In this document: positions 12,801-25,908 of the stretch, piece after piece
How positions within the stretch are numbered: the first letter of the stretch is position 1
How the letters are laid out: each line of letters begins with the position of its first letter
Source: Pelargonium x hortorum
Taxonomy: Eukaryota > Streptophyta > Magnoliopsida > Geraniales > Geraniaceae
Assembly (NCBI GenBank): GCA_036897525.1
Contig: JAYMTJ010000019.1
Span: 1 to 64,000, forward strand
DNA length: 64,000 nt
Direction of reading: 5' to 3'
Made by a program: the position numbers and the translations under genes
Notes under the pieces: model-generated
The model's database searches: none
Seen by the model: the letters and a program-made list of their open reading frames with translations, nothing else
What the model was told of the DNA's origin: nothing

Positions 12801-15800
12801 CTTCTTCAACTGAGCTCGGTAATAATGTAAGAATAAATTGCATGCGAATCTATCTATATAAATAAAGTTTTAGCTACCCTGACCATCTAAACTTCTTTGC
12901 TTATCTATTTGAGTTTCCTGTAAAACTCCATGAAATCACGACTTTATATATGCTAGTAGACCGTGCTTGCCTATGCCTACCAGTACCTCGGGAAGGTATG
13001 TAAAAAGCAAAACCCCTATTAAGTGCACATACCGAATTCACTAATCCCTGGAGAATAAACTGAGTTCTGTCTCTGCATTTTTCTGTTACTATTACCTTTA
13101 GCATTCTCTATCTAAAAGTATGCTATATACTACTTAACTTAGATGGATCACTTATGTCTCAGTCTATGTTCTTCTTAGGAGTTCTTAGGACCCACGCTTT
13201 CGCTATTAATAAAAGTTATTTATAGGGGGAACAAACATTATACAATCAAAAGTAAATGGAATTTGCCTAGAAGGCTTGAGAATGGCTTTTCCTATTGCCT
13301 TGTAGGCCTTTCCGTTTGTTGGGTGTATCCTATCGTTTTTAATCTGGATTTGGTGTCTGTCTATTCATATTTTAATTACAAGTCTATTTTTTTTCTAGTT
13401 TATAGGATTTACTAACATTCCTGAGTGCACAGTCCCAGCTTATATAGAGGCATATGGGGTATTATACTCCGACTTAATACATTCATGTAAATAACTTAAA
13501 AGCAAATAGAAAGGGTTAAATCTAGATCTTGGATAATTTTCATGTAAAAAGTTAAAGAAGTGAGTTTTATCGTGAGACTAAAAACTTGGGTTATTTGAAC
13601 CCCTGCCCTGGTACATAAAAAAAGAACCGTATTCTATATTGCATTGCTTCTTGAGAACTTTGCTACTTCGGTAAATGTATGTAAGAGATTAAGGGTACCT
13701 TCTTAGTGATTCCCTGCAAACAAATTTGTGTATAGTGTCTAATATTAAAGAATAGGCTTCCCAGCTCCAAGCTAGACCTAAGTTATTTTTATCTAAAACA
13801 ATACTGCCGGGTACACATTTGAGATGAGAGTACTTTAAGTATAGGAGTATACGATAACGTATCCCACCCATATTTTTAGTTTTAACCAATAAAGAATAAT
13901 TGCTTACGTCTCGTTGTCAAGGAATCTAAAGTATCTACCTTTATAGTGTAAAGTTCTTTTTTATTTTGTCTAGCAAACTTCTATTTGCTTGCACACCAAA
14001 AATTTTTTTTGAATATCTAACAATGCATTTGTCCTTACGGATTAAGAGCTCTATAGTAAAAGATTAAGCTCCAGTAGGGGTTGTTTGAGACAAAAAAAGA
14101 AAAGTTTTAACCTCTACCACCTAACTAACAGGAAGAGCCGGTATTCCTATGCTTTAGTACTTATTACATCTAGTATAGTACATCTTGAATATTTATACAA
14201 CAAACGGAGGGTACAGCTCCCTTACCTTAATCAAAAGGTATTTAGAGCAAGTTATTTTATAAACAGGGATACCAAAAAAACAGATGTATAATTGTATTCT
14301 TTACTCCTTACTATTCGCGTCTTCTTCTGTTCCCAGCCCAGGTTACAAGGTAGAGAATTGCCCAGGAAAGCCTTTGATATTGCTTATAAGTAAAGCTTTT
14401 GCGAGGATACTACTATCTACTATTACTTTACAGTGTCAATTTATCCCCCTTTAATTAAGTGCGTTTCCTTTTAAGAGTTTCTACAAGCCTTATTTCCGTT
14501 CAAATTTGAGAGCTCTGAGGTTGTGTTGAAAAGTTAAGTAGTATAGAAAAATAAAAGACTGTTCAGGTTCTTTTCTCCTTTTGTAACCCATATTTTTTAG
14601 TTACTATAATAGACGACTTCTCCTAAGAAAGTCGATATTTGTAATTTAGAATACCTACCAATTCACGAGGAGAGTATCCAACATTTTCTTTTCCGAAAGT
14701 TATGGCGAATAACCCCTTACAGCTTCTTAGCAAGCCCTAGTACTTAACTTAGGTATTGCTTCTTTTTAACTGAATAAGGTTTAACATCGGGTTCGGTAAG
14801 AGCTAATAGCGTACGAAGCTCCGGTAGTATACTAGTATATAAGATAACGTTTTTTTGTTAAGTTTATCTAAAGAAGAAAATGACGGCTTAATCTGCTTAT
14901 ATTAAGGCTCTGCCTTTGTGTGGTTTCCAAAAATATTATGTTACAAATAGAAGGAAAATAAAATAGACCCTTATTAAAGTGAGTCCCTTTTCAGATATGT
15001 CTTTTTCTTTTGCTATTTTTTGTTATTACCCACCTCAGGGCTACAGAAGAAAGCAAGAACTAATGAATAGCTTTTCATTACTAGTCCTTCATGGAAATTC
15101 AGAAAGGTCCTAGAGAGTAGAAGCATACGAGCACCGCCCTTACCTATGGAAGGCTTTGTAAGTTCTAATTTTTAAGAATACTTGCAAAAATTCCCTTGTT
15201 TAAAACTTTCAATTTTGATAAATGTCAAAGCTTACCTTCTTATTCTCAGGATCTGTTCGAAGCTTTATATTGACATCCCTTAAATAAAAGATATTTCCGG
15301 CGCCACTTAGCTTAGTATTCCTAGTCTAAATGCAATTTACATTTATCAGTTACACGCCGCTCTAATCAGAGAAATAACAATCAAATACTCCTCAGAATCC
15401 CTGTGTGAGAAATAAGGAGTACTCTCGTGTTTTATATTTATATTAGACTTTAGAATTCGCCTTTCTCTTACTACTAACTTCGTTACACCCACAAGACTTT
15501 GTAAAAATGACTAAATCATAGGTGACTTAAATAAATATAGGCGGATTACGCGGAGGGTTCTCAACAACGGTTGTTAAAAAAGACGTTTTTTCTTTATTTA
15601 GGAGCCCTTTTCCTGGGGGATCCCTATTCAGATTCTTTAGACTTCTGCGGATACTACCCAGAAACTAGAAACTAATCGCAGGTTATATAAAAAATTTTTT
15701 TACAAGGTCTCAGCAAGCAAGAACTTCCTGTAGATTCAATTTAGTTTAACCTATAACCAATTACATTTTGTATTAAACAGATCCAGTAGGGCCTAAGGTA

Positions 15801-18545
15801 TTCGAGTAAAATGAAGTATAAGTATGTATAAACCGAGCACTTACCTCAACCCATAAAAAGTTTCCCTGAGTCAATGTAACTATTCCAAATAAACTCCCTC
15901 TAAAGTAACCCTCTCAAGGTTCCCTCTTTCTAATTTTAATAATTACCCGCTTAAATCTGAAATGAAATCTAGAGTGGGAATACCCTTAGGAAATTTACGG
16001 ATTCATAAGTATCAAAAGCCCTGGGAATTTGACTAGTGCTAACCTAGTTTTAGCTCTTGTTAAGTTTTATACTCGAATTCCTTTGTATATATTCCGGGCT
16101 TACTAGAGTTACTGTAGACTATACAAATAATCAAAAATTAGGCTCTAATCTTTTAAAGAAAGGGGACTTGGGTTATGTTTAGAACCGCATTCCTATCCTA
16201 GGAGTTTCACTTCATTTTTTGTATGTCATTAATTCGGCATTATTTAGAAACCTTTACAAAAGAACTTCTCGGGCAAAATAATATAGGATTCTGTTAGATC
16301 TATATCCGCCAGAGCTTCGTGTGTACTGAAATTTGGCGTCAAAGGGTAACCCACAAAACACGAGTCAATTTAAAGGACCCTGGATTTAGCTAATGTCAAA
16401 GAGAACTTGGAATAATTAAACCACTTTCTATCTCAGTTTTAGGAGATACTTATTAAAGATTTTTGGGTTTTTACAGGACCTACTTATAAGGGATTTCCTG
16501 TAGCTACGCTTACTTAAGACCTCTGCTAAAATAAAAGTCTCATGAATACGTTCTAAAGCCCATATATTATAAAGATTATAAAGTAAGAATCCCGTTAAAA
16601 ATTCCCGTGACACAGCCCCGATCTAGCAAACTTTGAGCAGCTTTTAGTTAATACAACAGAGAATAGAGGAAAGCTACCCTTGTCGATCCCATAATTTAGA
16701 TCGGTATAAAGCCGCAGGGAATCCAGCCGAAGGGTTATCCATTATATTAACCAGAAACCTTTTTATATTTAAAGTAAACTTTACTTTCCTAACTAGTGAA
16801 GTAGGTTACAGAACTATGGGCGGTCTTTAGTTTAGGAATTCTTTCTTTTCCTTCTTTACTAAAGATCTATTCTTAATACAATTAAGAAAGAAGCAAACTT
16901 CTTAGAATTATACAAACTAGAACTAATAAAAATACCAAAACTTAACCCGGGTTATTAAAATCTTAGATAAAAGTGGTGGATCTTTTAGGAATCCCATTGA
17001 GTTAGACATTGATGCTAAGAAAAGACAGACACTCTTGCAAAAGTAGTCGCTATAAATTCTAAACACTAATCTAAGGCTGAGTAGTCAATTTATTTAGGGT
17101 TCTACTGAGAGTACATCTTTATATCCTTTCGAGATGAGGGGTCTGAAGGCGTTTAGTATAAAAGTTTTTTGGGGGACTCCATTTAAATTAAGCCCCAAGA
17201 TTGCAAAAAATGGAACTTATGATATAAATAAAAGACGTAGGAAAACAGATATCTTCAGAACCTAAAAGCCCCATACTAAATAGGAAGGGTTTAAGAGCTC
17301 CGTTAGAATAAACTTCGTTCTTATGTTTATTTAATTTATGAGGCTAATACCCCAATAGAATATAAAATTGGGTTAACATCTAGCATAATATATATATACG
17401 AGTCCTGCTGCAGAATCCTCTTTGCCTAAAGACTTTAACAGGAATAAAGTAATCTTTGTTTGCATTAAAAGGCCCTTTTTTACCGGCACATATTAAAGTG
17501 AAACCCTTTTGAGATCACTAAAGAAAAGGCGGTACTTCCGAGACTCAAGGCCTAAGGAAGCTAATTATTCTTTTTTTTAGCGATAAAAAATATGTAAGAT
17601 AAAACTAGTTGACAACGCGATCCGGTTCTACAACTTGTTAAGCGATACTGGGTTCGAAAAATAGGTATTCTAAAGCTTTCCTTGCTTTTAGGAACAATTA
17701 ACTAAGCAGATCAATATCCCTTAAAAAATCTTCGCTACACATTAAAGGAAATTTCAAAGAGGAGTGCTTTCAATGAAAACAATATTAACAGACGAGATAA
17801 AGACAGGGGGCAGTCTGAGTTCCTAGTTGTAAAAATTATCCTTTTAACTGTGGATTTGGAACAGATCCGAATAAAAGCAAAAAAAACCTATTGGATTTCC
17901 CAGTTAGTTAGCTCCTTCGTGAGCTTCCAGATTGTCTATGTTTACCGGGAATTTTACCCCCTCTCTTCGCTTTGTTCAGTGCTTTACTGAAAAAAGAATC
18001 CCTTTTTGTTAGTTAATTATTAGCTTATCTTTCTAGATCTTTTTCTTTTTTAATCCTAGTTTCTTGATAAAATAAAAGTCCGGCTCTCTTCTACAAGATA
18101 ATACGTTGTGGGCTAATCCTTTTTTTTTTTAACTTACTCACAACTCTGCAAGTAGAGCTCTTTTCTATACTATAAAGAAATTTATAATCATAACCAGTTC
18201 CTAATAATAGGACCCCTTAAAAACTCTACTTTCTTCTTCGACAAACCTATTTTCCTATCTCCTTTTGTGTTACTTAGTAAGGAAATCCCGGTAAGTCCAT
18301 ACCCAAAAGAGTTTTCACACGATGACTGGGTACGAAACCACGACTTTACTTGGTTTCAGTCTTTTAACACGAATTTTCGTAAGGTCGACCCGGGATCTAG
18401 TCGATATCCAATGAATGTACTTCCCTCTAACTTCCAAGAGTTAAGATAGCACACTCTTTATACTAAATGAGTATGAAATTGGAAACCAGATACCCTTCTT
18501 TCGCTTGGAAAGGGCCCCTCTATATAATAATAATATAGCCCTTGG
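9809..18545. other. gene-free spacer with one tRNA relic
   Basis: The tRNA-like relic at 12.4 kb is the only feature I support. Single T-loop-like cores on the minus strand at 10204 and 13586 have no convincing partner arms. Open frames here (66-74 codons) look random. Confidence 0.5.
12431..12495 (-). pseudogene. near-complete tRNA-like relic
   Basis: On the minus strand the piece runs AAGTGGTAGAGC (D arm 3' part), then an anticodon arm with GGG/CCC at its core, and a T arm GTAGG-TTCAAAT-TCCAT that pairs with two G-U and one A-C. The anticodon loop contains CTTTCAA and would read TTC (Glu) or TTT (Lys), depending on where the stem is closed. The 5' side is about two bases short, and the acceptor halves do not pair at the right distance. 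It looks like a decayed tRNA, not a working gene. C-to-U editing of the A-C pair would help the T arm but not the acceptor. Confidence 0.4.
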
Positions 18546-18600
18546 GACTTGAACCGCCGACTCCGGTTTTTTTGTACTCGTGAAATGACTAACAAAATTA
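18546..18600 (-). pseudogene. tRNA-like fragment with T-loop signature
   Basis: Read on the minus strand, this holds GGCGGTTCAAGTCC, a standard T-loop core, preceded by a degenerate stretch with a CACGAGTAC segment reminiscent of a D arm. No acceptor or anticodon stem can be closed. It ends about 170 bp upstream of the tRNA-Cys on the opposite strand. I cannot assign the amino acid. It may be chance plus similarity, but it belongs to a local cluster of such pieces. Confidence 0.3.
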
Positions 18601-18769
18601 CGGCTTATTACTACAAGCTTGAAAATGAACTAAATAAGGGAAACTCAGTTTTGAGATTCTTTAAATAAACTTTTTAATAAAGTCCTTTTTTTTGCTTGTG
18701 GCCCTTTTCTTACCAGAGTCTTCCATCATTTTTCTTGCTGCCAATCAACCTCTAAAAGCTTCTTAATGA

Positions 18770-18841
18770 GGAATCGTAGCTTAGTGGTAGAGCATGAGTC
18801 TGCAAAACTCGCATTCGTCGGTTCGAATCGGACCGACTCCT
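18770..18841 (+). tRNA. trnC: tRNA-Cys (GCA), bacterial-like (trnC2-type)
   Basis: A 72-nt cloverleaf can be drawn. The acceptor stem is GGAATCG with CGACTCC and has one A-C mismatch (A at 18773, C at 18837). The D stem GCTT/GAGC encloses the loop AGTGGTA. The anticodon stem TGAGT/ACTCG encloses CTGCAAA, so the anticodon is GCA at 18802-18804. The variable loop has 5 nt. The T stem GTCGG/CGGAC encloses TTCGAAT and has one G-G mismatch (18820 with 18830). The discriminator base is T, as cysteinyl-tRNA synthetase expects. The body does not resemble the native plant mitochondrial or plastid trnC I remember. It fits the bacterial-type trnC2 described in sugar beet and other angiosperm mitochondria (recalled, not searched). 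Plant mitochondrial C-to-U editing could mend the A-C pair but not the G-G pair, so it is either functional or in early decay. CCA is not encoded. Confidence 0.75.
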
Positions 18842-20649
18842 ACAAATATCATAAACTACCCTAAGACTCTTAATTTGCATAACCTTCTTCAAATATCTAA
18901 AATTTAGAGCTGTATTAGGAATATCCTCTGATAGGAGACTCCACGTAATTTCTAAGAATTATAGCTTGGGGTTCACTGAGAACTGTTGGAGCAGCTTAGA
19001 ATTGCTAATTAATATAGCTGCTTAATTAAAGCCAACTCTTTTCTTTCATTTCAAAAACTAGAAGTGAAGCTTTTTTTAGTTCATTAATAGAGAACAACAC
19101 CCAATATTATTTATAACTTTATAACTAAGGAGCTTTCTATTTTCTATACAGGGGGGTTCTCGTAACTGGGTCTTTTTTTCTTACTCCAAAGCGTTTCACA
19201 GACTATCAACAGTATCTAAGAAAAGAAGTAACGCAAATTTCGTAGACATAAAACTATAGTATACCCCGGAGGATATCTATAAAGATGCAATGGTATATCT
19301 TTTTATAGTCTAAACCCGATGCGATAAAGAAACTCCATATTCTCGAAATACAATATAGAGGTCCATAAAGAAAGTTGGGCTATTACCTATAGCCTTATTT
19401 AGTTAGTAAGCTTTTCCCTTTATTCGATAGAAAAGAGCGTGTAGGTCTAACTTTTTACTAACTTAATTGAGAGCTACTTTGCTTACAAACACTTTTTATA
19501 AATCCTTAGATTATTAAATGAAAGAGTATAAACATATTGTTAGTTAAGATTTTGCCATTAGCACGCAGAACACAACAGGATCCTGATATGCATTGCATGT
19601 TTTTACCCTAGCTTTCCTATATGATGAAATTCCCGCTTTAGGTTCCAGGCAAGATTTATCTTGTGAGTTTTTTAAGATTTATTGGGTAAAATAAGTTCAG
19701 TTCTTCCTTGTCTCGAATAAATAGTATGTTGTAAAGGTTCCCTAAAATAAGGTTATTCTAAAGGCTCCCTTATATTATAGACTACAAGATCTTAGACTTG
19801 AAAAAGCGAGGGCATAAAGCTATAGGAAATCAAATTCCTATATTATCTGTATCACTCAGTTTATAACCAAGAAATTCTTCTTACTACAAGATTAACCCAA
19901 ACGAGTTCTTCAGTATAAATAGTGGAATGAATGGGTATGACCAAGATTTTATGTTCCATTTAAAGGGAAAGGAAGTGCTCGGGGAGATTGATTTTCTTTA
20001 TAGCCCCCCTTTTGTTATTATATTTAATCCCTATTGCCTTTAACCAGAAACGGAGAGGCTTACTCTTTAGTAAACTTGAGGGGTAGAATACTGGCTTTCC
20101 TTGCTTATAGACTCAATTTCTGTTCAGTAAAGCAAGAATTAAGAAACCCATTTTTCGATTTTAGAACTATAGGAGGTCAAGAAACTCTCTAAATGAAAAT
20201 GTAGCTCACAGACCTTCTCCCTAACCTTTTAGTATTGTATCTTCTCTTCTTGGATAAAATTCGGTATCCGCCCTTACACGGATTTACTAAACTAGAACCC
20301 AAGAATACTTACGGAAAAGCTTTCTTTTGTAAGTTATATTAAAATGAGAAAACGACCCTCTTTTTATATGATAAACTCAACAAAAGGGAAAAGGCAAGCT
20401 TTGTGAAGAGCGGAAATCTGTTTATAGTTCACCGCTTTCTGGGTTCATTATGAATGGAATTCATACTAATCCTTTGGAAGATACTTCATTCAACAGAGGC
20501 TCTCTTTGGGGTACACGGCAAGAAGACTAAAGAAAGAGACTTTCTAGTGAAGAATGAAGAACTTGTTGTAAGGCCTTTCGTGCACTACACTATATCAACA
20601 GTTTTTGAGGTCAATTCGAGCTCCCTAGCCGACAAAAAAAAGATAAGTA

Positions 20650-20683
20650 AGAGCAGGATTCGAACCTATGCGTTCTAATTAGG
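20650..20683 (-). pseudogene. tRNA 3' fragment (T arm, tRNA-Tyr-like)
   Basis: The minus strand reads CATAGGTTCGAATCCTGC, which carries the invariant GGTTCGAATC core. It matches the 3' end of the plant mitochondrial tRNA-Tyr as I remember it, apart from about one base. The T stem has four of five pairs. No D or anticodon arm of tRNA-Tyr is visible in the 80 bases upstream. Therefore only a 3' piece remains. Confidence 0.4.
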
Positions 20684-20969
20684 TCGTATTTTTATTATAA
20701 TAAAATCCTATTATCAATTAAATTATAAAAGTGACTTTTTCTTATATATAAGAGATTCCGTTGCTTGAAATTTTAACACAAGGGTTAAACTCTCTGCCGA
20801 ACCCTATAAAGAGAGAACTTCTATTTGTGTATTAACAACTAATTAAGAATATCGCTTGGTAAACTTATTTCATTTTCTTAATTTCCTTTATCATTAGAAT
20901 CACGTATATTATATAGAAATAGATCCTAAATTGTATCTCGTGTTATAGTAAAGTCAGTCTTTTTGTATT

Positions 20970-21023
20970 CATAGCTCGGTTGGTAAGGATGAGCTTGACC
21001 GTGATGTATAGGTTCGAGTGCCG
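20970..21023 (+). pseudogene. tRNA-like relic with D arm and T-loop core
   Basis: ATAGCTCGGTTGGTAA looks like the positions 8-21 region of a tRNA. The D stem GCTC (20974-20977) pairs exactly with GAGC (20991-20994) across a 13-nt loop, longer than usual. A T-loop core AGGTTCGAGT follows at 21010. The spacing between the arms is right for a tRNA, but no anticodon stem pairs and the T stem has two mismatches. The central TTGAC could recall a GAC anticodon, but I do not assign it. Confidence 0.35.
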
Positions 21024-21589
21024 TTAAAGGTCCTTATTGATTATAGACTCTTTTTTAGTAAAGAGCTTTATACTTTTTATATCTAAGAATAGAATCTATT
21101 TAGCTAGCAAGAGACAGAAACTTATTCCGGAGCTTTGTCTATATTACTCTAAAGAGTCTCTCCTCTATTGTAATTATTACAGAAAGAGGGTCTCTCTTAT
21201 TACAACCCGTATACTCTTAAGAAATTGCTAAAAAGTGTTGTTAAAAAAAAGTATAAGTTAAATTATTAAAGATTCTTGAAATCTTGTAAAGGAGAGTCCT
21301 CTATTAATTACACAAAGCTGCAAAAACCCGAGTAAACTGCTTACAATTACTCCGTTTCTCAAATGAAAGGAAAAAGCAATTGTTACATTTTATTCTCCTA
21401 CTTTGTTTGATACCGAGATACCTAACAAAAAATGAAAGACTCTAAAAGAATACAAAACCTAGATTTTGAAAAACAAGGGCAACTTTTCTGGAATTTCTAA
21501 TTGCTGTACCCTATCTTGATTATTGGCCTTTCGTTGTTAAAAAAAAACCGGGGCACCCCTTTGGTTGACTCCAAGGAGAATTAGAAAAT

Positions 21590-21639
21590 GAGGATAGTAA
21601 GGCACGAGTCTGCAAAACTTATAATCGTCGGTTCAAGCC
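21590..21639 (+). pseudogene. decayed tRNA-Cys(GCA) copy, D arm lost
   Basis: This segment aligns with the tRNA-Cys at 18770. It has GAGGAT at the 5' end, then a gap covering most of the D arm. The anticodon arm follows almost unchanged (CGAGT, CTGCAAA, ACTTA, four of five pairs kept), and then the T-arm 5' half GTCGGTTCAAGCC. The 3' half of the T stem and the acceptor are gone. The eight bases AATGAGGA at the 5' junction match those at the intact gene, so the copied piece began just upstream of the tRNA. It cannot fold as a tRNA and is most likely a dead duplicate. Independent decay of two old copies is the alternative. Confidence 0.6.
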
Positions 21640-23924
21640 ATGTATAGATAGTAAGAGTCATACCAGTTTTCGATATTAAAGCGTTGGCTAGCAAAAGGAT
21701 GTTAGGTTAGACCTTTTTTCAGTGAATCTACCTAATTTTAAGAGGAGCTCCCTAGTTTAGTAAAGTCTATCAAATAGGAGGAAGTTAAATAAGACTCATA
21801 TATGGATTACTAGTGAAGTAAGGGCCTATAAAAGGGTTTGAACTTGTAATAAGGGTTCCCAAACTCTTTAAAAGAGGGTATGCTTAGATAAATGAAGTTC
21901 ACTATTTGATTTGTAGTACCAAGAAACTCAGCCTTTTCTTATTAACCAGAGAAGCAGGAGTAAGAGGAGCTCTAATTCTAATATGGATGGACCCAGACTC
22001 TTTAGGTAGGTAGAGTCTTCTTGATAGCCAATGTATGTGGTTACTGTCTTTCCTTTCAGAACTTCTAATTCGTTTAGTTATTGTATTACTGTTACTATCT
22101 TGTATATATCGTATATGAGTTTTCTTTATATGTCTTATTTATCTATTTTAGTATAGTAGAGATGACTTCCCGCTTCTACTAGGAGCTATCCTCTAGACTT
22201 TCTGACTCTAGTTTATGAATAGAAATTTCTATGTAGGTGTAACTTCTGAATGTTATGTAAAATTTTAGTAAGTATATGAGGCAACCTTTCTAAAACTAAA
22301 CTAAAAGACAGGGATATAGCTTTTTTTAAGGATAAGCTTTATAAGATAAGGCTCTTAGAAAACTAATGATGTAGCTGTTGTAAATTTCTGGTTTCAGGTA
22401 ATAAAATGTCAAAAGGGACTCCCTCCTATTTAAAGATTAGCTCAATTACTTTTAAACCAAAAGCGGTAACACAAAATCTACCTATACAAACTTGACTAAC
22501 AAAAAGTACTACGCGCCTATAACTAGGTTTCAATTTCCTGACTTTTATTCATAGACATTGAGATCTGATCCACTTGCTTATACACACACCTCTTAAAGGA
22601 ATCCCTTTCCGCTTTAGTTTAGTGTAACTAATTTCCACTCTTGAAGTTGCTTTAACAAGGAAACCTTATATGAATTATATATTGCTCACAGTACACAAAA
22701 ACTCGTATTTATGACAAAGTAAATACAAGGGGGGTATACCTATTTATTTTCTAGAGTTGTTCCGGATTAAGTTACCTTAAAAACTAATTTTGTAATTCCA
22801 AATACCTCTTTCCTAGTTATATAAGAGTCTTTATAAGGGTTCCCTGAGTACCTGGCAGCTTAGTATTTGTGTTATACCCTTGCGTAGACTCTATTGCATA
22901 CTAAAAAAGGAGTCAAAACTTTTTTTTATATATCTAAGTAATTTTAGAATTCTCATTAACGACAAAACTGTACACCGGGGATCCCCGTTGGATAGGAGCT
23001 TATTCTATATATTTTCCGGGTACTAGTAAACAGCGAATTAACATGTATTAGGAGTTTCTATCTACATATTTTAAGCAACTAAAGACTCTGTGACCTAAGT
23101 ATATGAATTTGTGATCGATCCAAATTTAGATCTATACTAAAGGAATTTTATATAAACCCGGTAAGCTAAAATTCCTGCTTACTTTAAGTTTTGTTAAGTG
23201 GGTCCCTTATCAAAGGAGTATCTAAAGGGATAAGCTCTCCATAACGTGTGAATCACAAGAGATAAAATTCTAGAAGTTCAAGGCAACTCAAGATTAGAAA
23301 CTCTAGACTTCCCCATACACAGGACTGGAACAACTCAAAACGAAGAAAGCGTACTTTACTTTAATTAAGGACTTAAACCCCATATTTAACAATAGCTAAC
23401 TAAATATTATATTATACTTAATTGCTGAAAACTTTGTTTTGTTAAGAATTTACCCCCCCAAAAAACCTAAGAAATTGGCACAATACAGGAACCTTTTTTG
23501 AGAGCAAACTCGCATAAAAAAAATCTATAACTAAACTCAGTCCTTATAAGCAAATCTCAAATCGACGGGCTTTCTAAGGTTACTGGAAGCTTATCCAGGT
23601 TAGAGAAAAGGGTATACCTAATGTTAATTAATATGAATGACACTACATTATATTTCTAAAAGAACCCGCTTCAAGACAAGAAAGTCCGAAATTAAGCTTT
23701 AGAAAATTTTCGTATAACAAACGTATATAAAATTCCCAGAACTTCAGGACCTTTGTTAGGAGTTATTCAGATAGAATTGAAACTCCGAAGTTTACTATTA
23801 TCTTTGTTCGAACAATCTACTCACAATATAACTATAAACTTATGGGGGAATCCTACCTAAGATGCTCTAAGCATGCTTCCCTCTTAACCTTTTTGATAAG
23901 AGATGTGATACAATGGACACTCTG

Positions 23925-23940
23925 ATCCAAGCATCCAAGC
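23925..23940. repeat. perfect 8-bp tandem duplication
   Basis: ATCCAAGC occurs twice. A second one, CTCATGT twice, lies at 23983-23996, so two independent duplications occur within 75 bp. Confidence 0.7.
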
Positions 23941-25892
23941 AACCAGGTAAAACCCTTCATCACCGACGAGAAAACTAAAGCGCTCATGTCTCATGTCCTA
24001 AAGAATCCGCTAAGGAAATCCTATCACACTATGCAAAAGAAGAGCCAACCTTCTCTGTTTTGGGAAAGATCCTAACACTATAAATACAAAATGAGTAAAC
24101 TAACTGACTTCCACTAGCCCCTCATTAAAATCGGGATTTTGTGTTCTTGTTCGTTCTATCATTTTTTTGAGATGAGGAATTCTCTTTCACTTTCAATTTA
24201 GGATACCAAAAAGCAAAAAAGTGCTAGCCACACCCGTGAGTTTCTGCTTTTCTAACTTGTAGCATCCAGTTCTGGAGAACTGGGAAAATGTAAAGATTGG
24301 GGTCTTTAACGAGGAAAAACCCAGGGTCTCCCATAGTTCTTTTAAAGTATCTAAAACTACTTTACAATAAACATAAACGGGAAAAGCTTTTATTTTAGAA
24401 TTCAGACTCTACTTTGGTTTATATTAGGCAAGTCCTGCACTTGTTAAAAAAAGGAAAAGTATCCAGCTTTTTTTTTGTACAAAGATTATATTATAAAGCA
24501 AATCCTTTCTTTATTCAGTAGAGTATAAATCTAAAATTCGTATATTTTACTATTAGTTAAGGAGTGACTTTTTGAGGCATGAGCTAAGACATTAGTAAAT
24601 ATAGAGTGTTATAAATCCTTTGAATGCATATTTTTAATAAGGAAATTCTAAACAGGAATATCTAACAGCTTTGCCCTCCTCTTAACTAAACGCTAGACTT
24701 CTAAGCCCAGTGTTACTGCTTAAATTATAATAAGGGAAAGGGGTCACTAAAGCGCCTATAAATAAGGTGAGCATAATAGTAGCCCTTATCCGGGTATTGT
24801 ACTTGTGGAAGTACCCTACCAACTAAAGGATTGTGCAACTAAAAGCAGGAAGTGCCTTAGTTTATCAGAGATTACTCAACTCAACTGGTTTATAGATTTA
24901 TTTCTTTGAGTTTATACGGGGTCAGGATTTCTTCGGGGACTTCTTAAATTTTATTCAAAAAAAAGCAAGGAGCTTAAAATTTATAACTGTGAATTCCTAA
25001 AAATGAATCTTTTACGTTACACTTCTAATAATTCAGATCAGTTAAACCAGACCCAGAGTCTGGAGCTAGACACTTAGTACAGTGAATTCTTTATATGCTT
25101 CCTCTCAGGATTGCTCTGCTCCTTTATCGATGAAATTCTAATAAAAACTGGAAGTCCTATAGCCGAGGCCTTTAGCGCCCCCTTACTTACAATACAAGAT
25201 ACCCCCTTTTTTTAATCTACAGTTTTTATTAGTTCTATCCTTCTCAATTCTGGCTTATCCTATAAACCTTGCTAGAAATATGTTTTTAACTTTCTGAATT
25301 TTAATGTTTTTGGCTAAACATAGAGACTTCTTTAAATCAGGGACTCGCGTTCCTCTAGTTCTATTCTAAGCTATACTTTTATAAGGAAGGGCTGGCTACT
25401 CTTGGATACGAGGGTTGACTTGCTTTTAATTAATGAAAGTAAGGGAATTTTGCTATCTTTAGATTAAAACTTGTTTGATAATAGGGCGTAGGACTTGACC
25501 CCTTGTACACAACACCACTCAAAAAAAGACCTAAATGGACTGGTTTGTAAATAAATGAAAAAAAGTTTTCCTTGGTAAAGCACTAGTAAACCCTTTGCAA
25601 TGCCGTCACAATTCTTTCATTGGCCTCCATCAGAAACTATAAGTAAGGGTAGAATTTAGGATACTTTTTTTGTCATGTCAGAAGAATTTCTAGTCCGAAT
25701 CTAGTGCTAAAAGTAGAATACATGGAGTGAATCAAGCTTGCCTTTCTTTTGAGAAACCCCAAACTCATAAATAAATTCCAAATGGAAATCCGCTATAACT
25801 TTCTTCGAAACCTTTCCCGTCTAGTAAGTAGCTATTCATTTCATTTTGACTCCCGAAGTCCCCGGGATAGAAATATTAGTAAGAATTCCTGA

Positions 25893-25908
25893 GCAAATAT
25901 GCAAATAT
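25893..25908. repeat. perfect 8-bp tandem duplication
   Basis: GCAAATAT occurs twice in a row. Confidence 0.7.
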
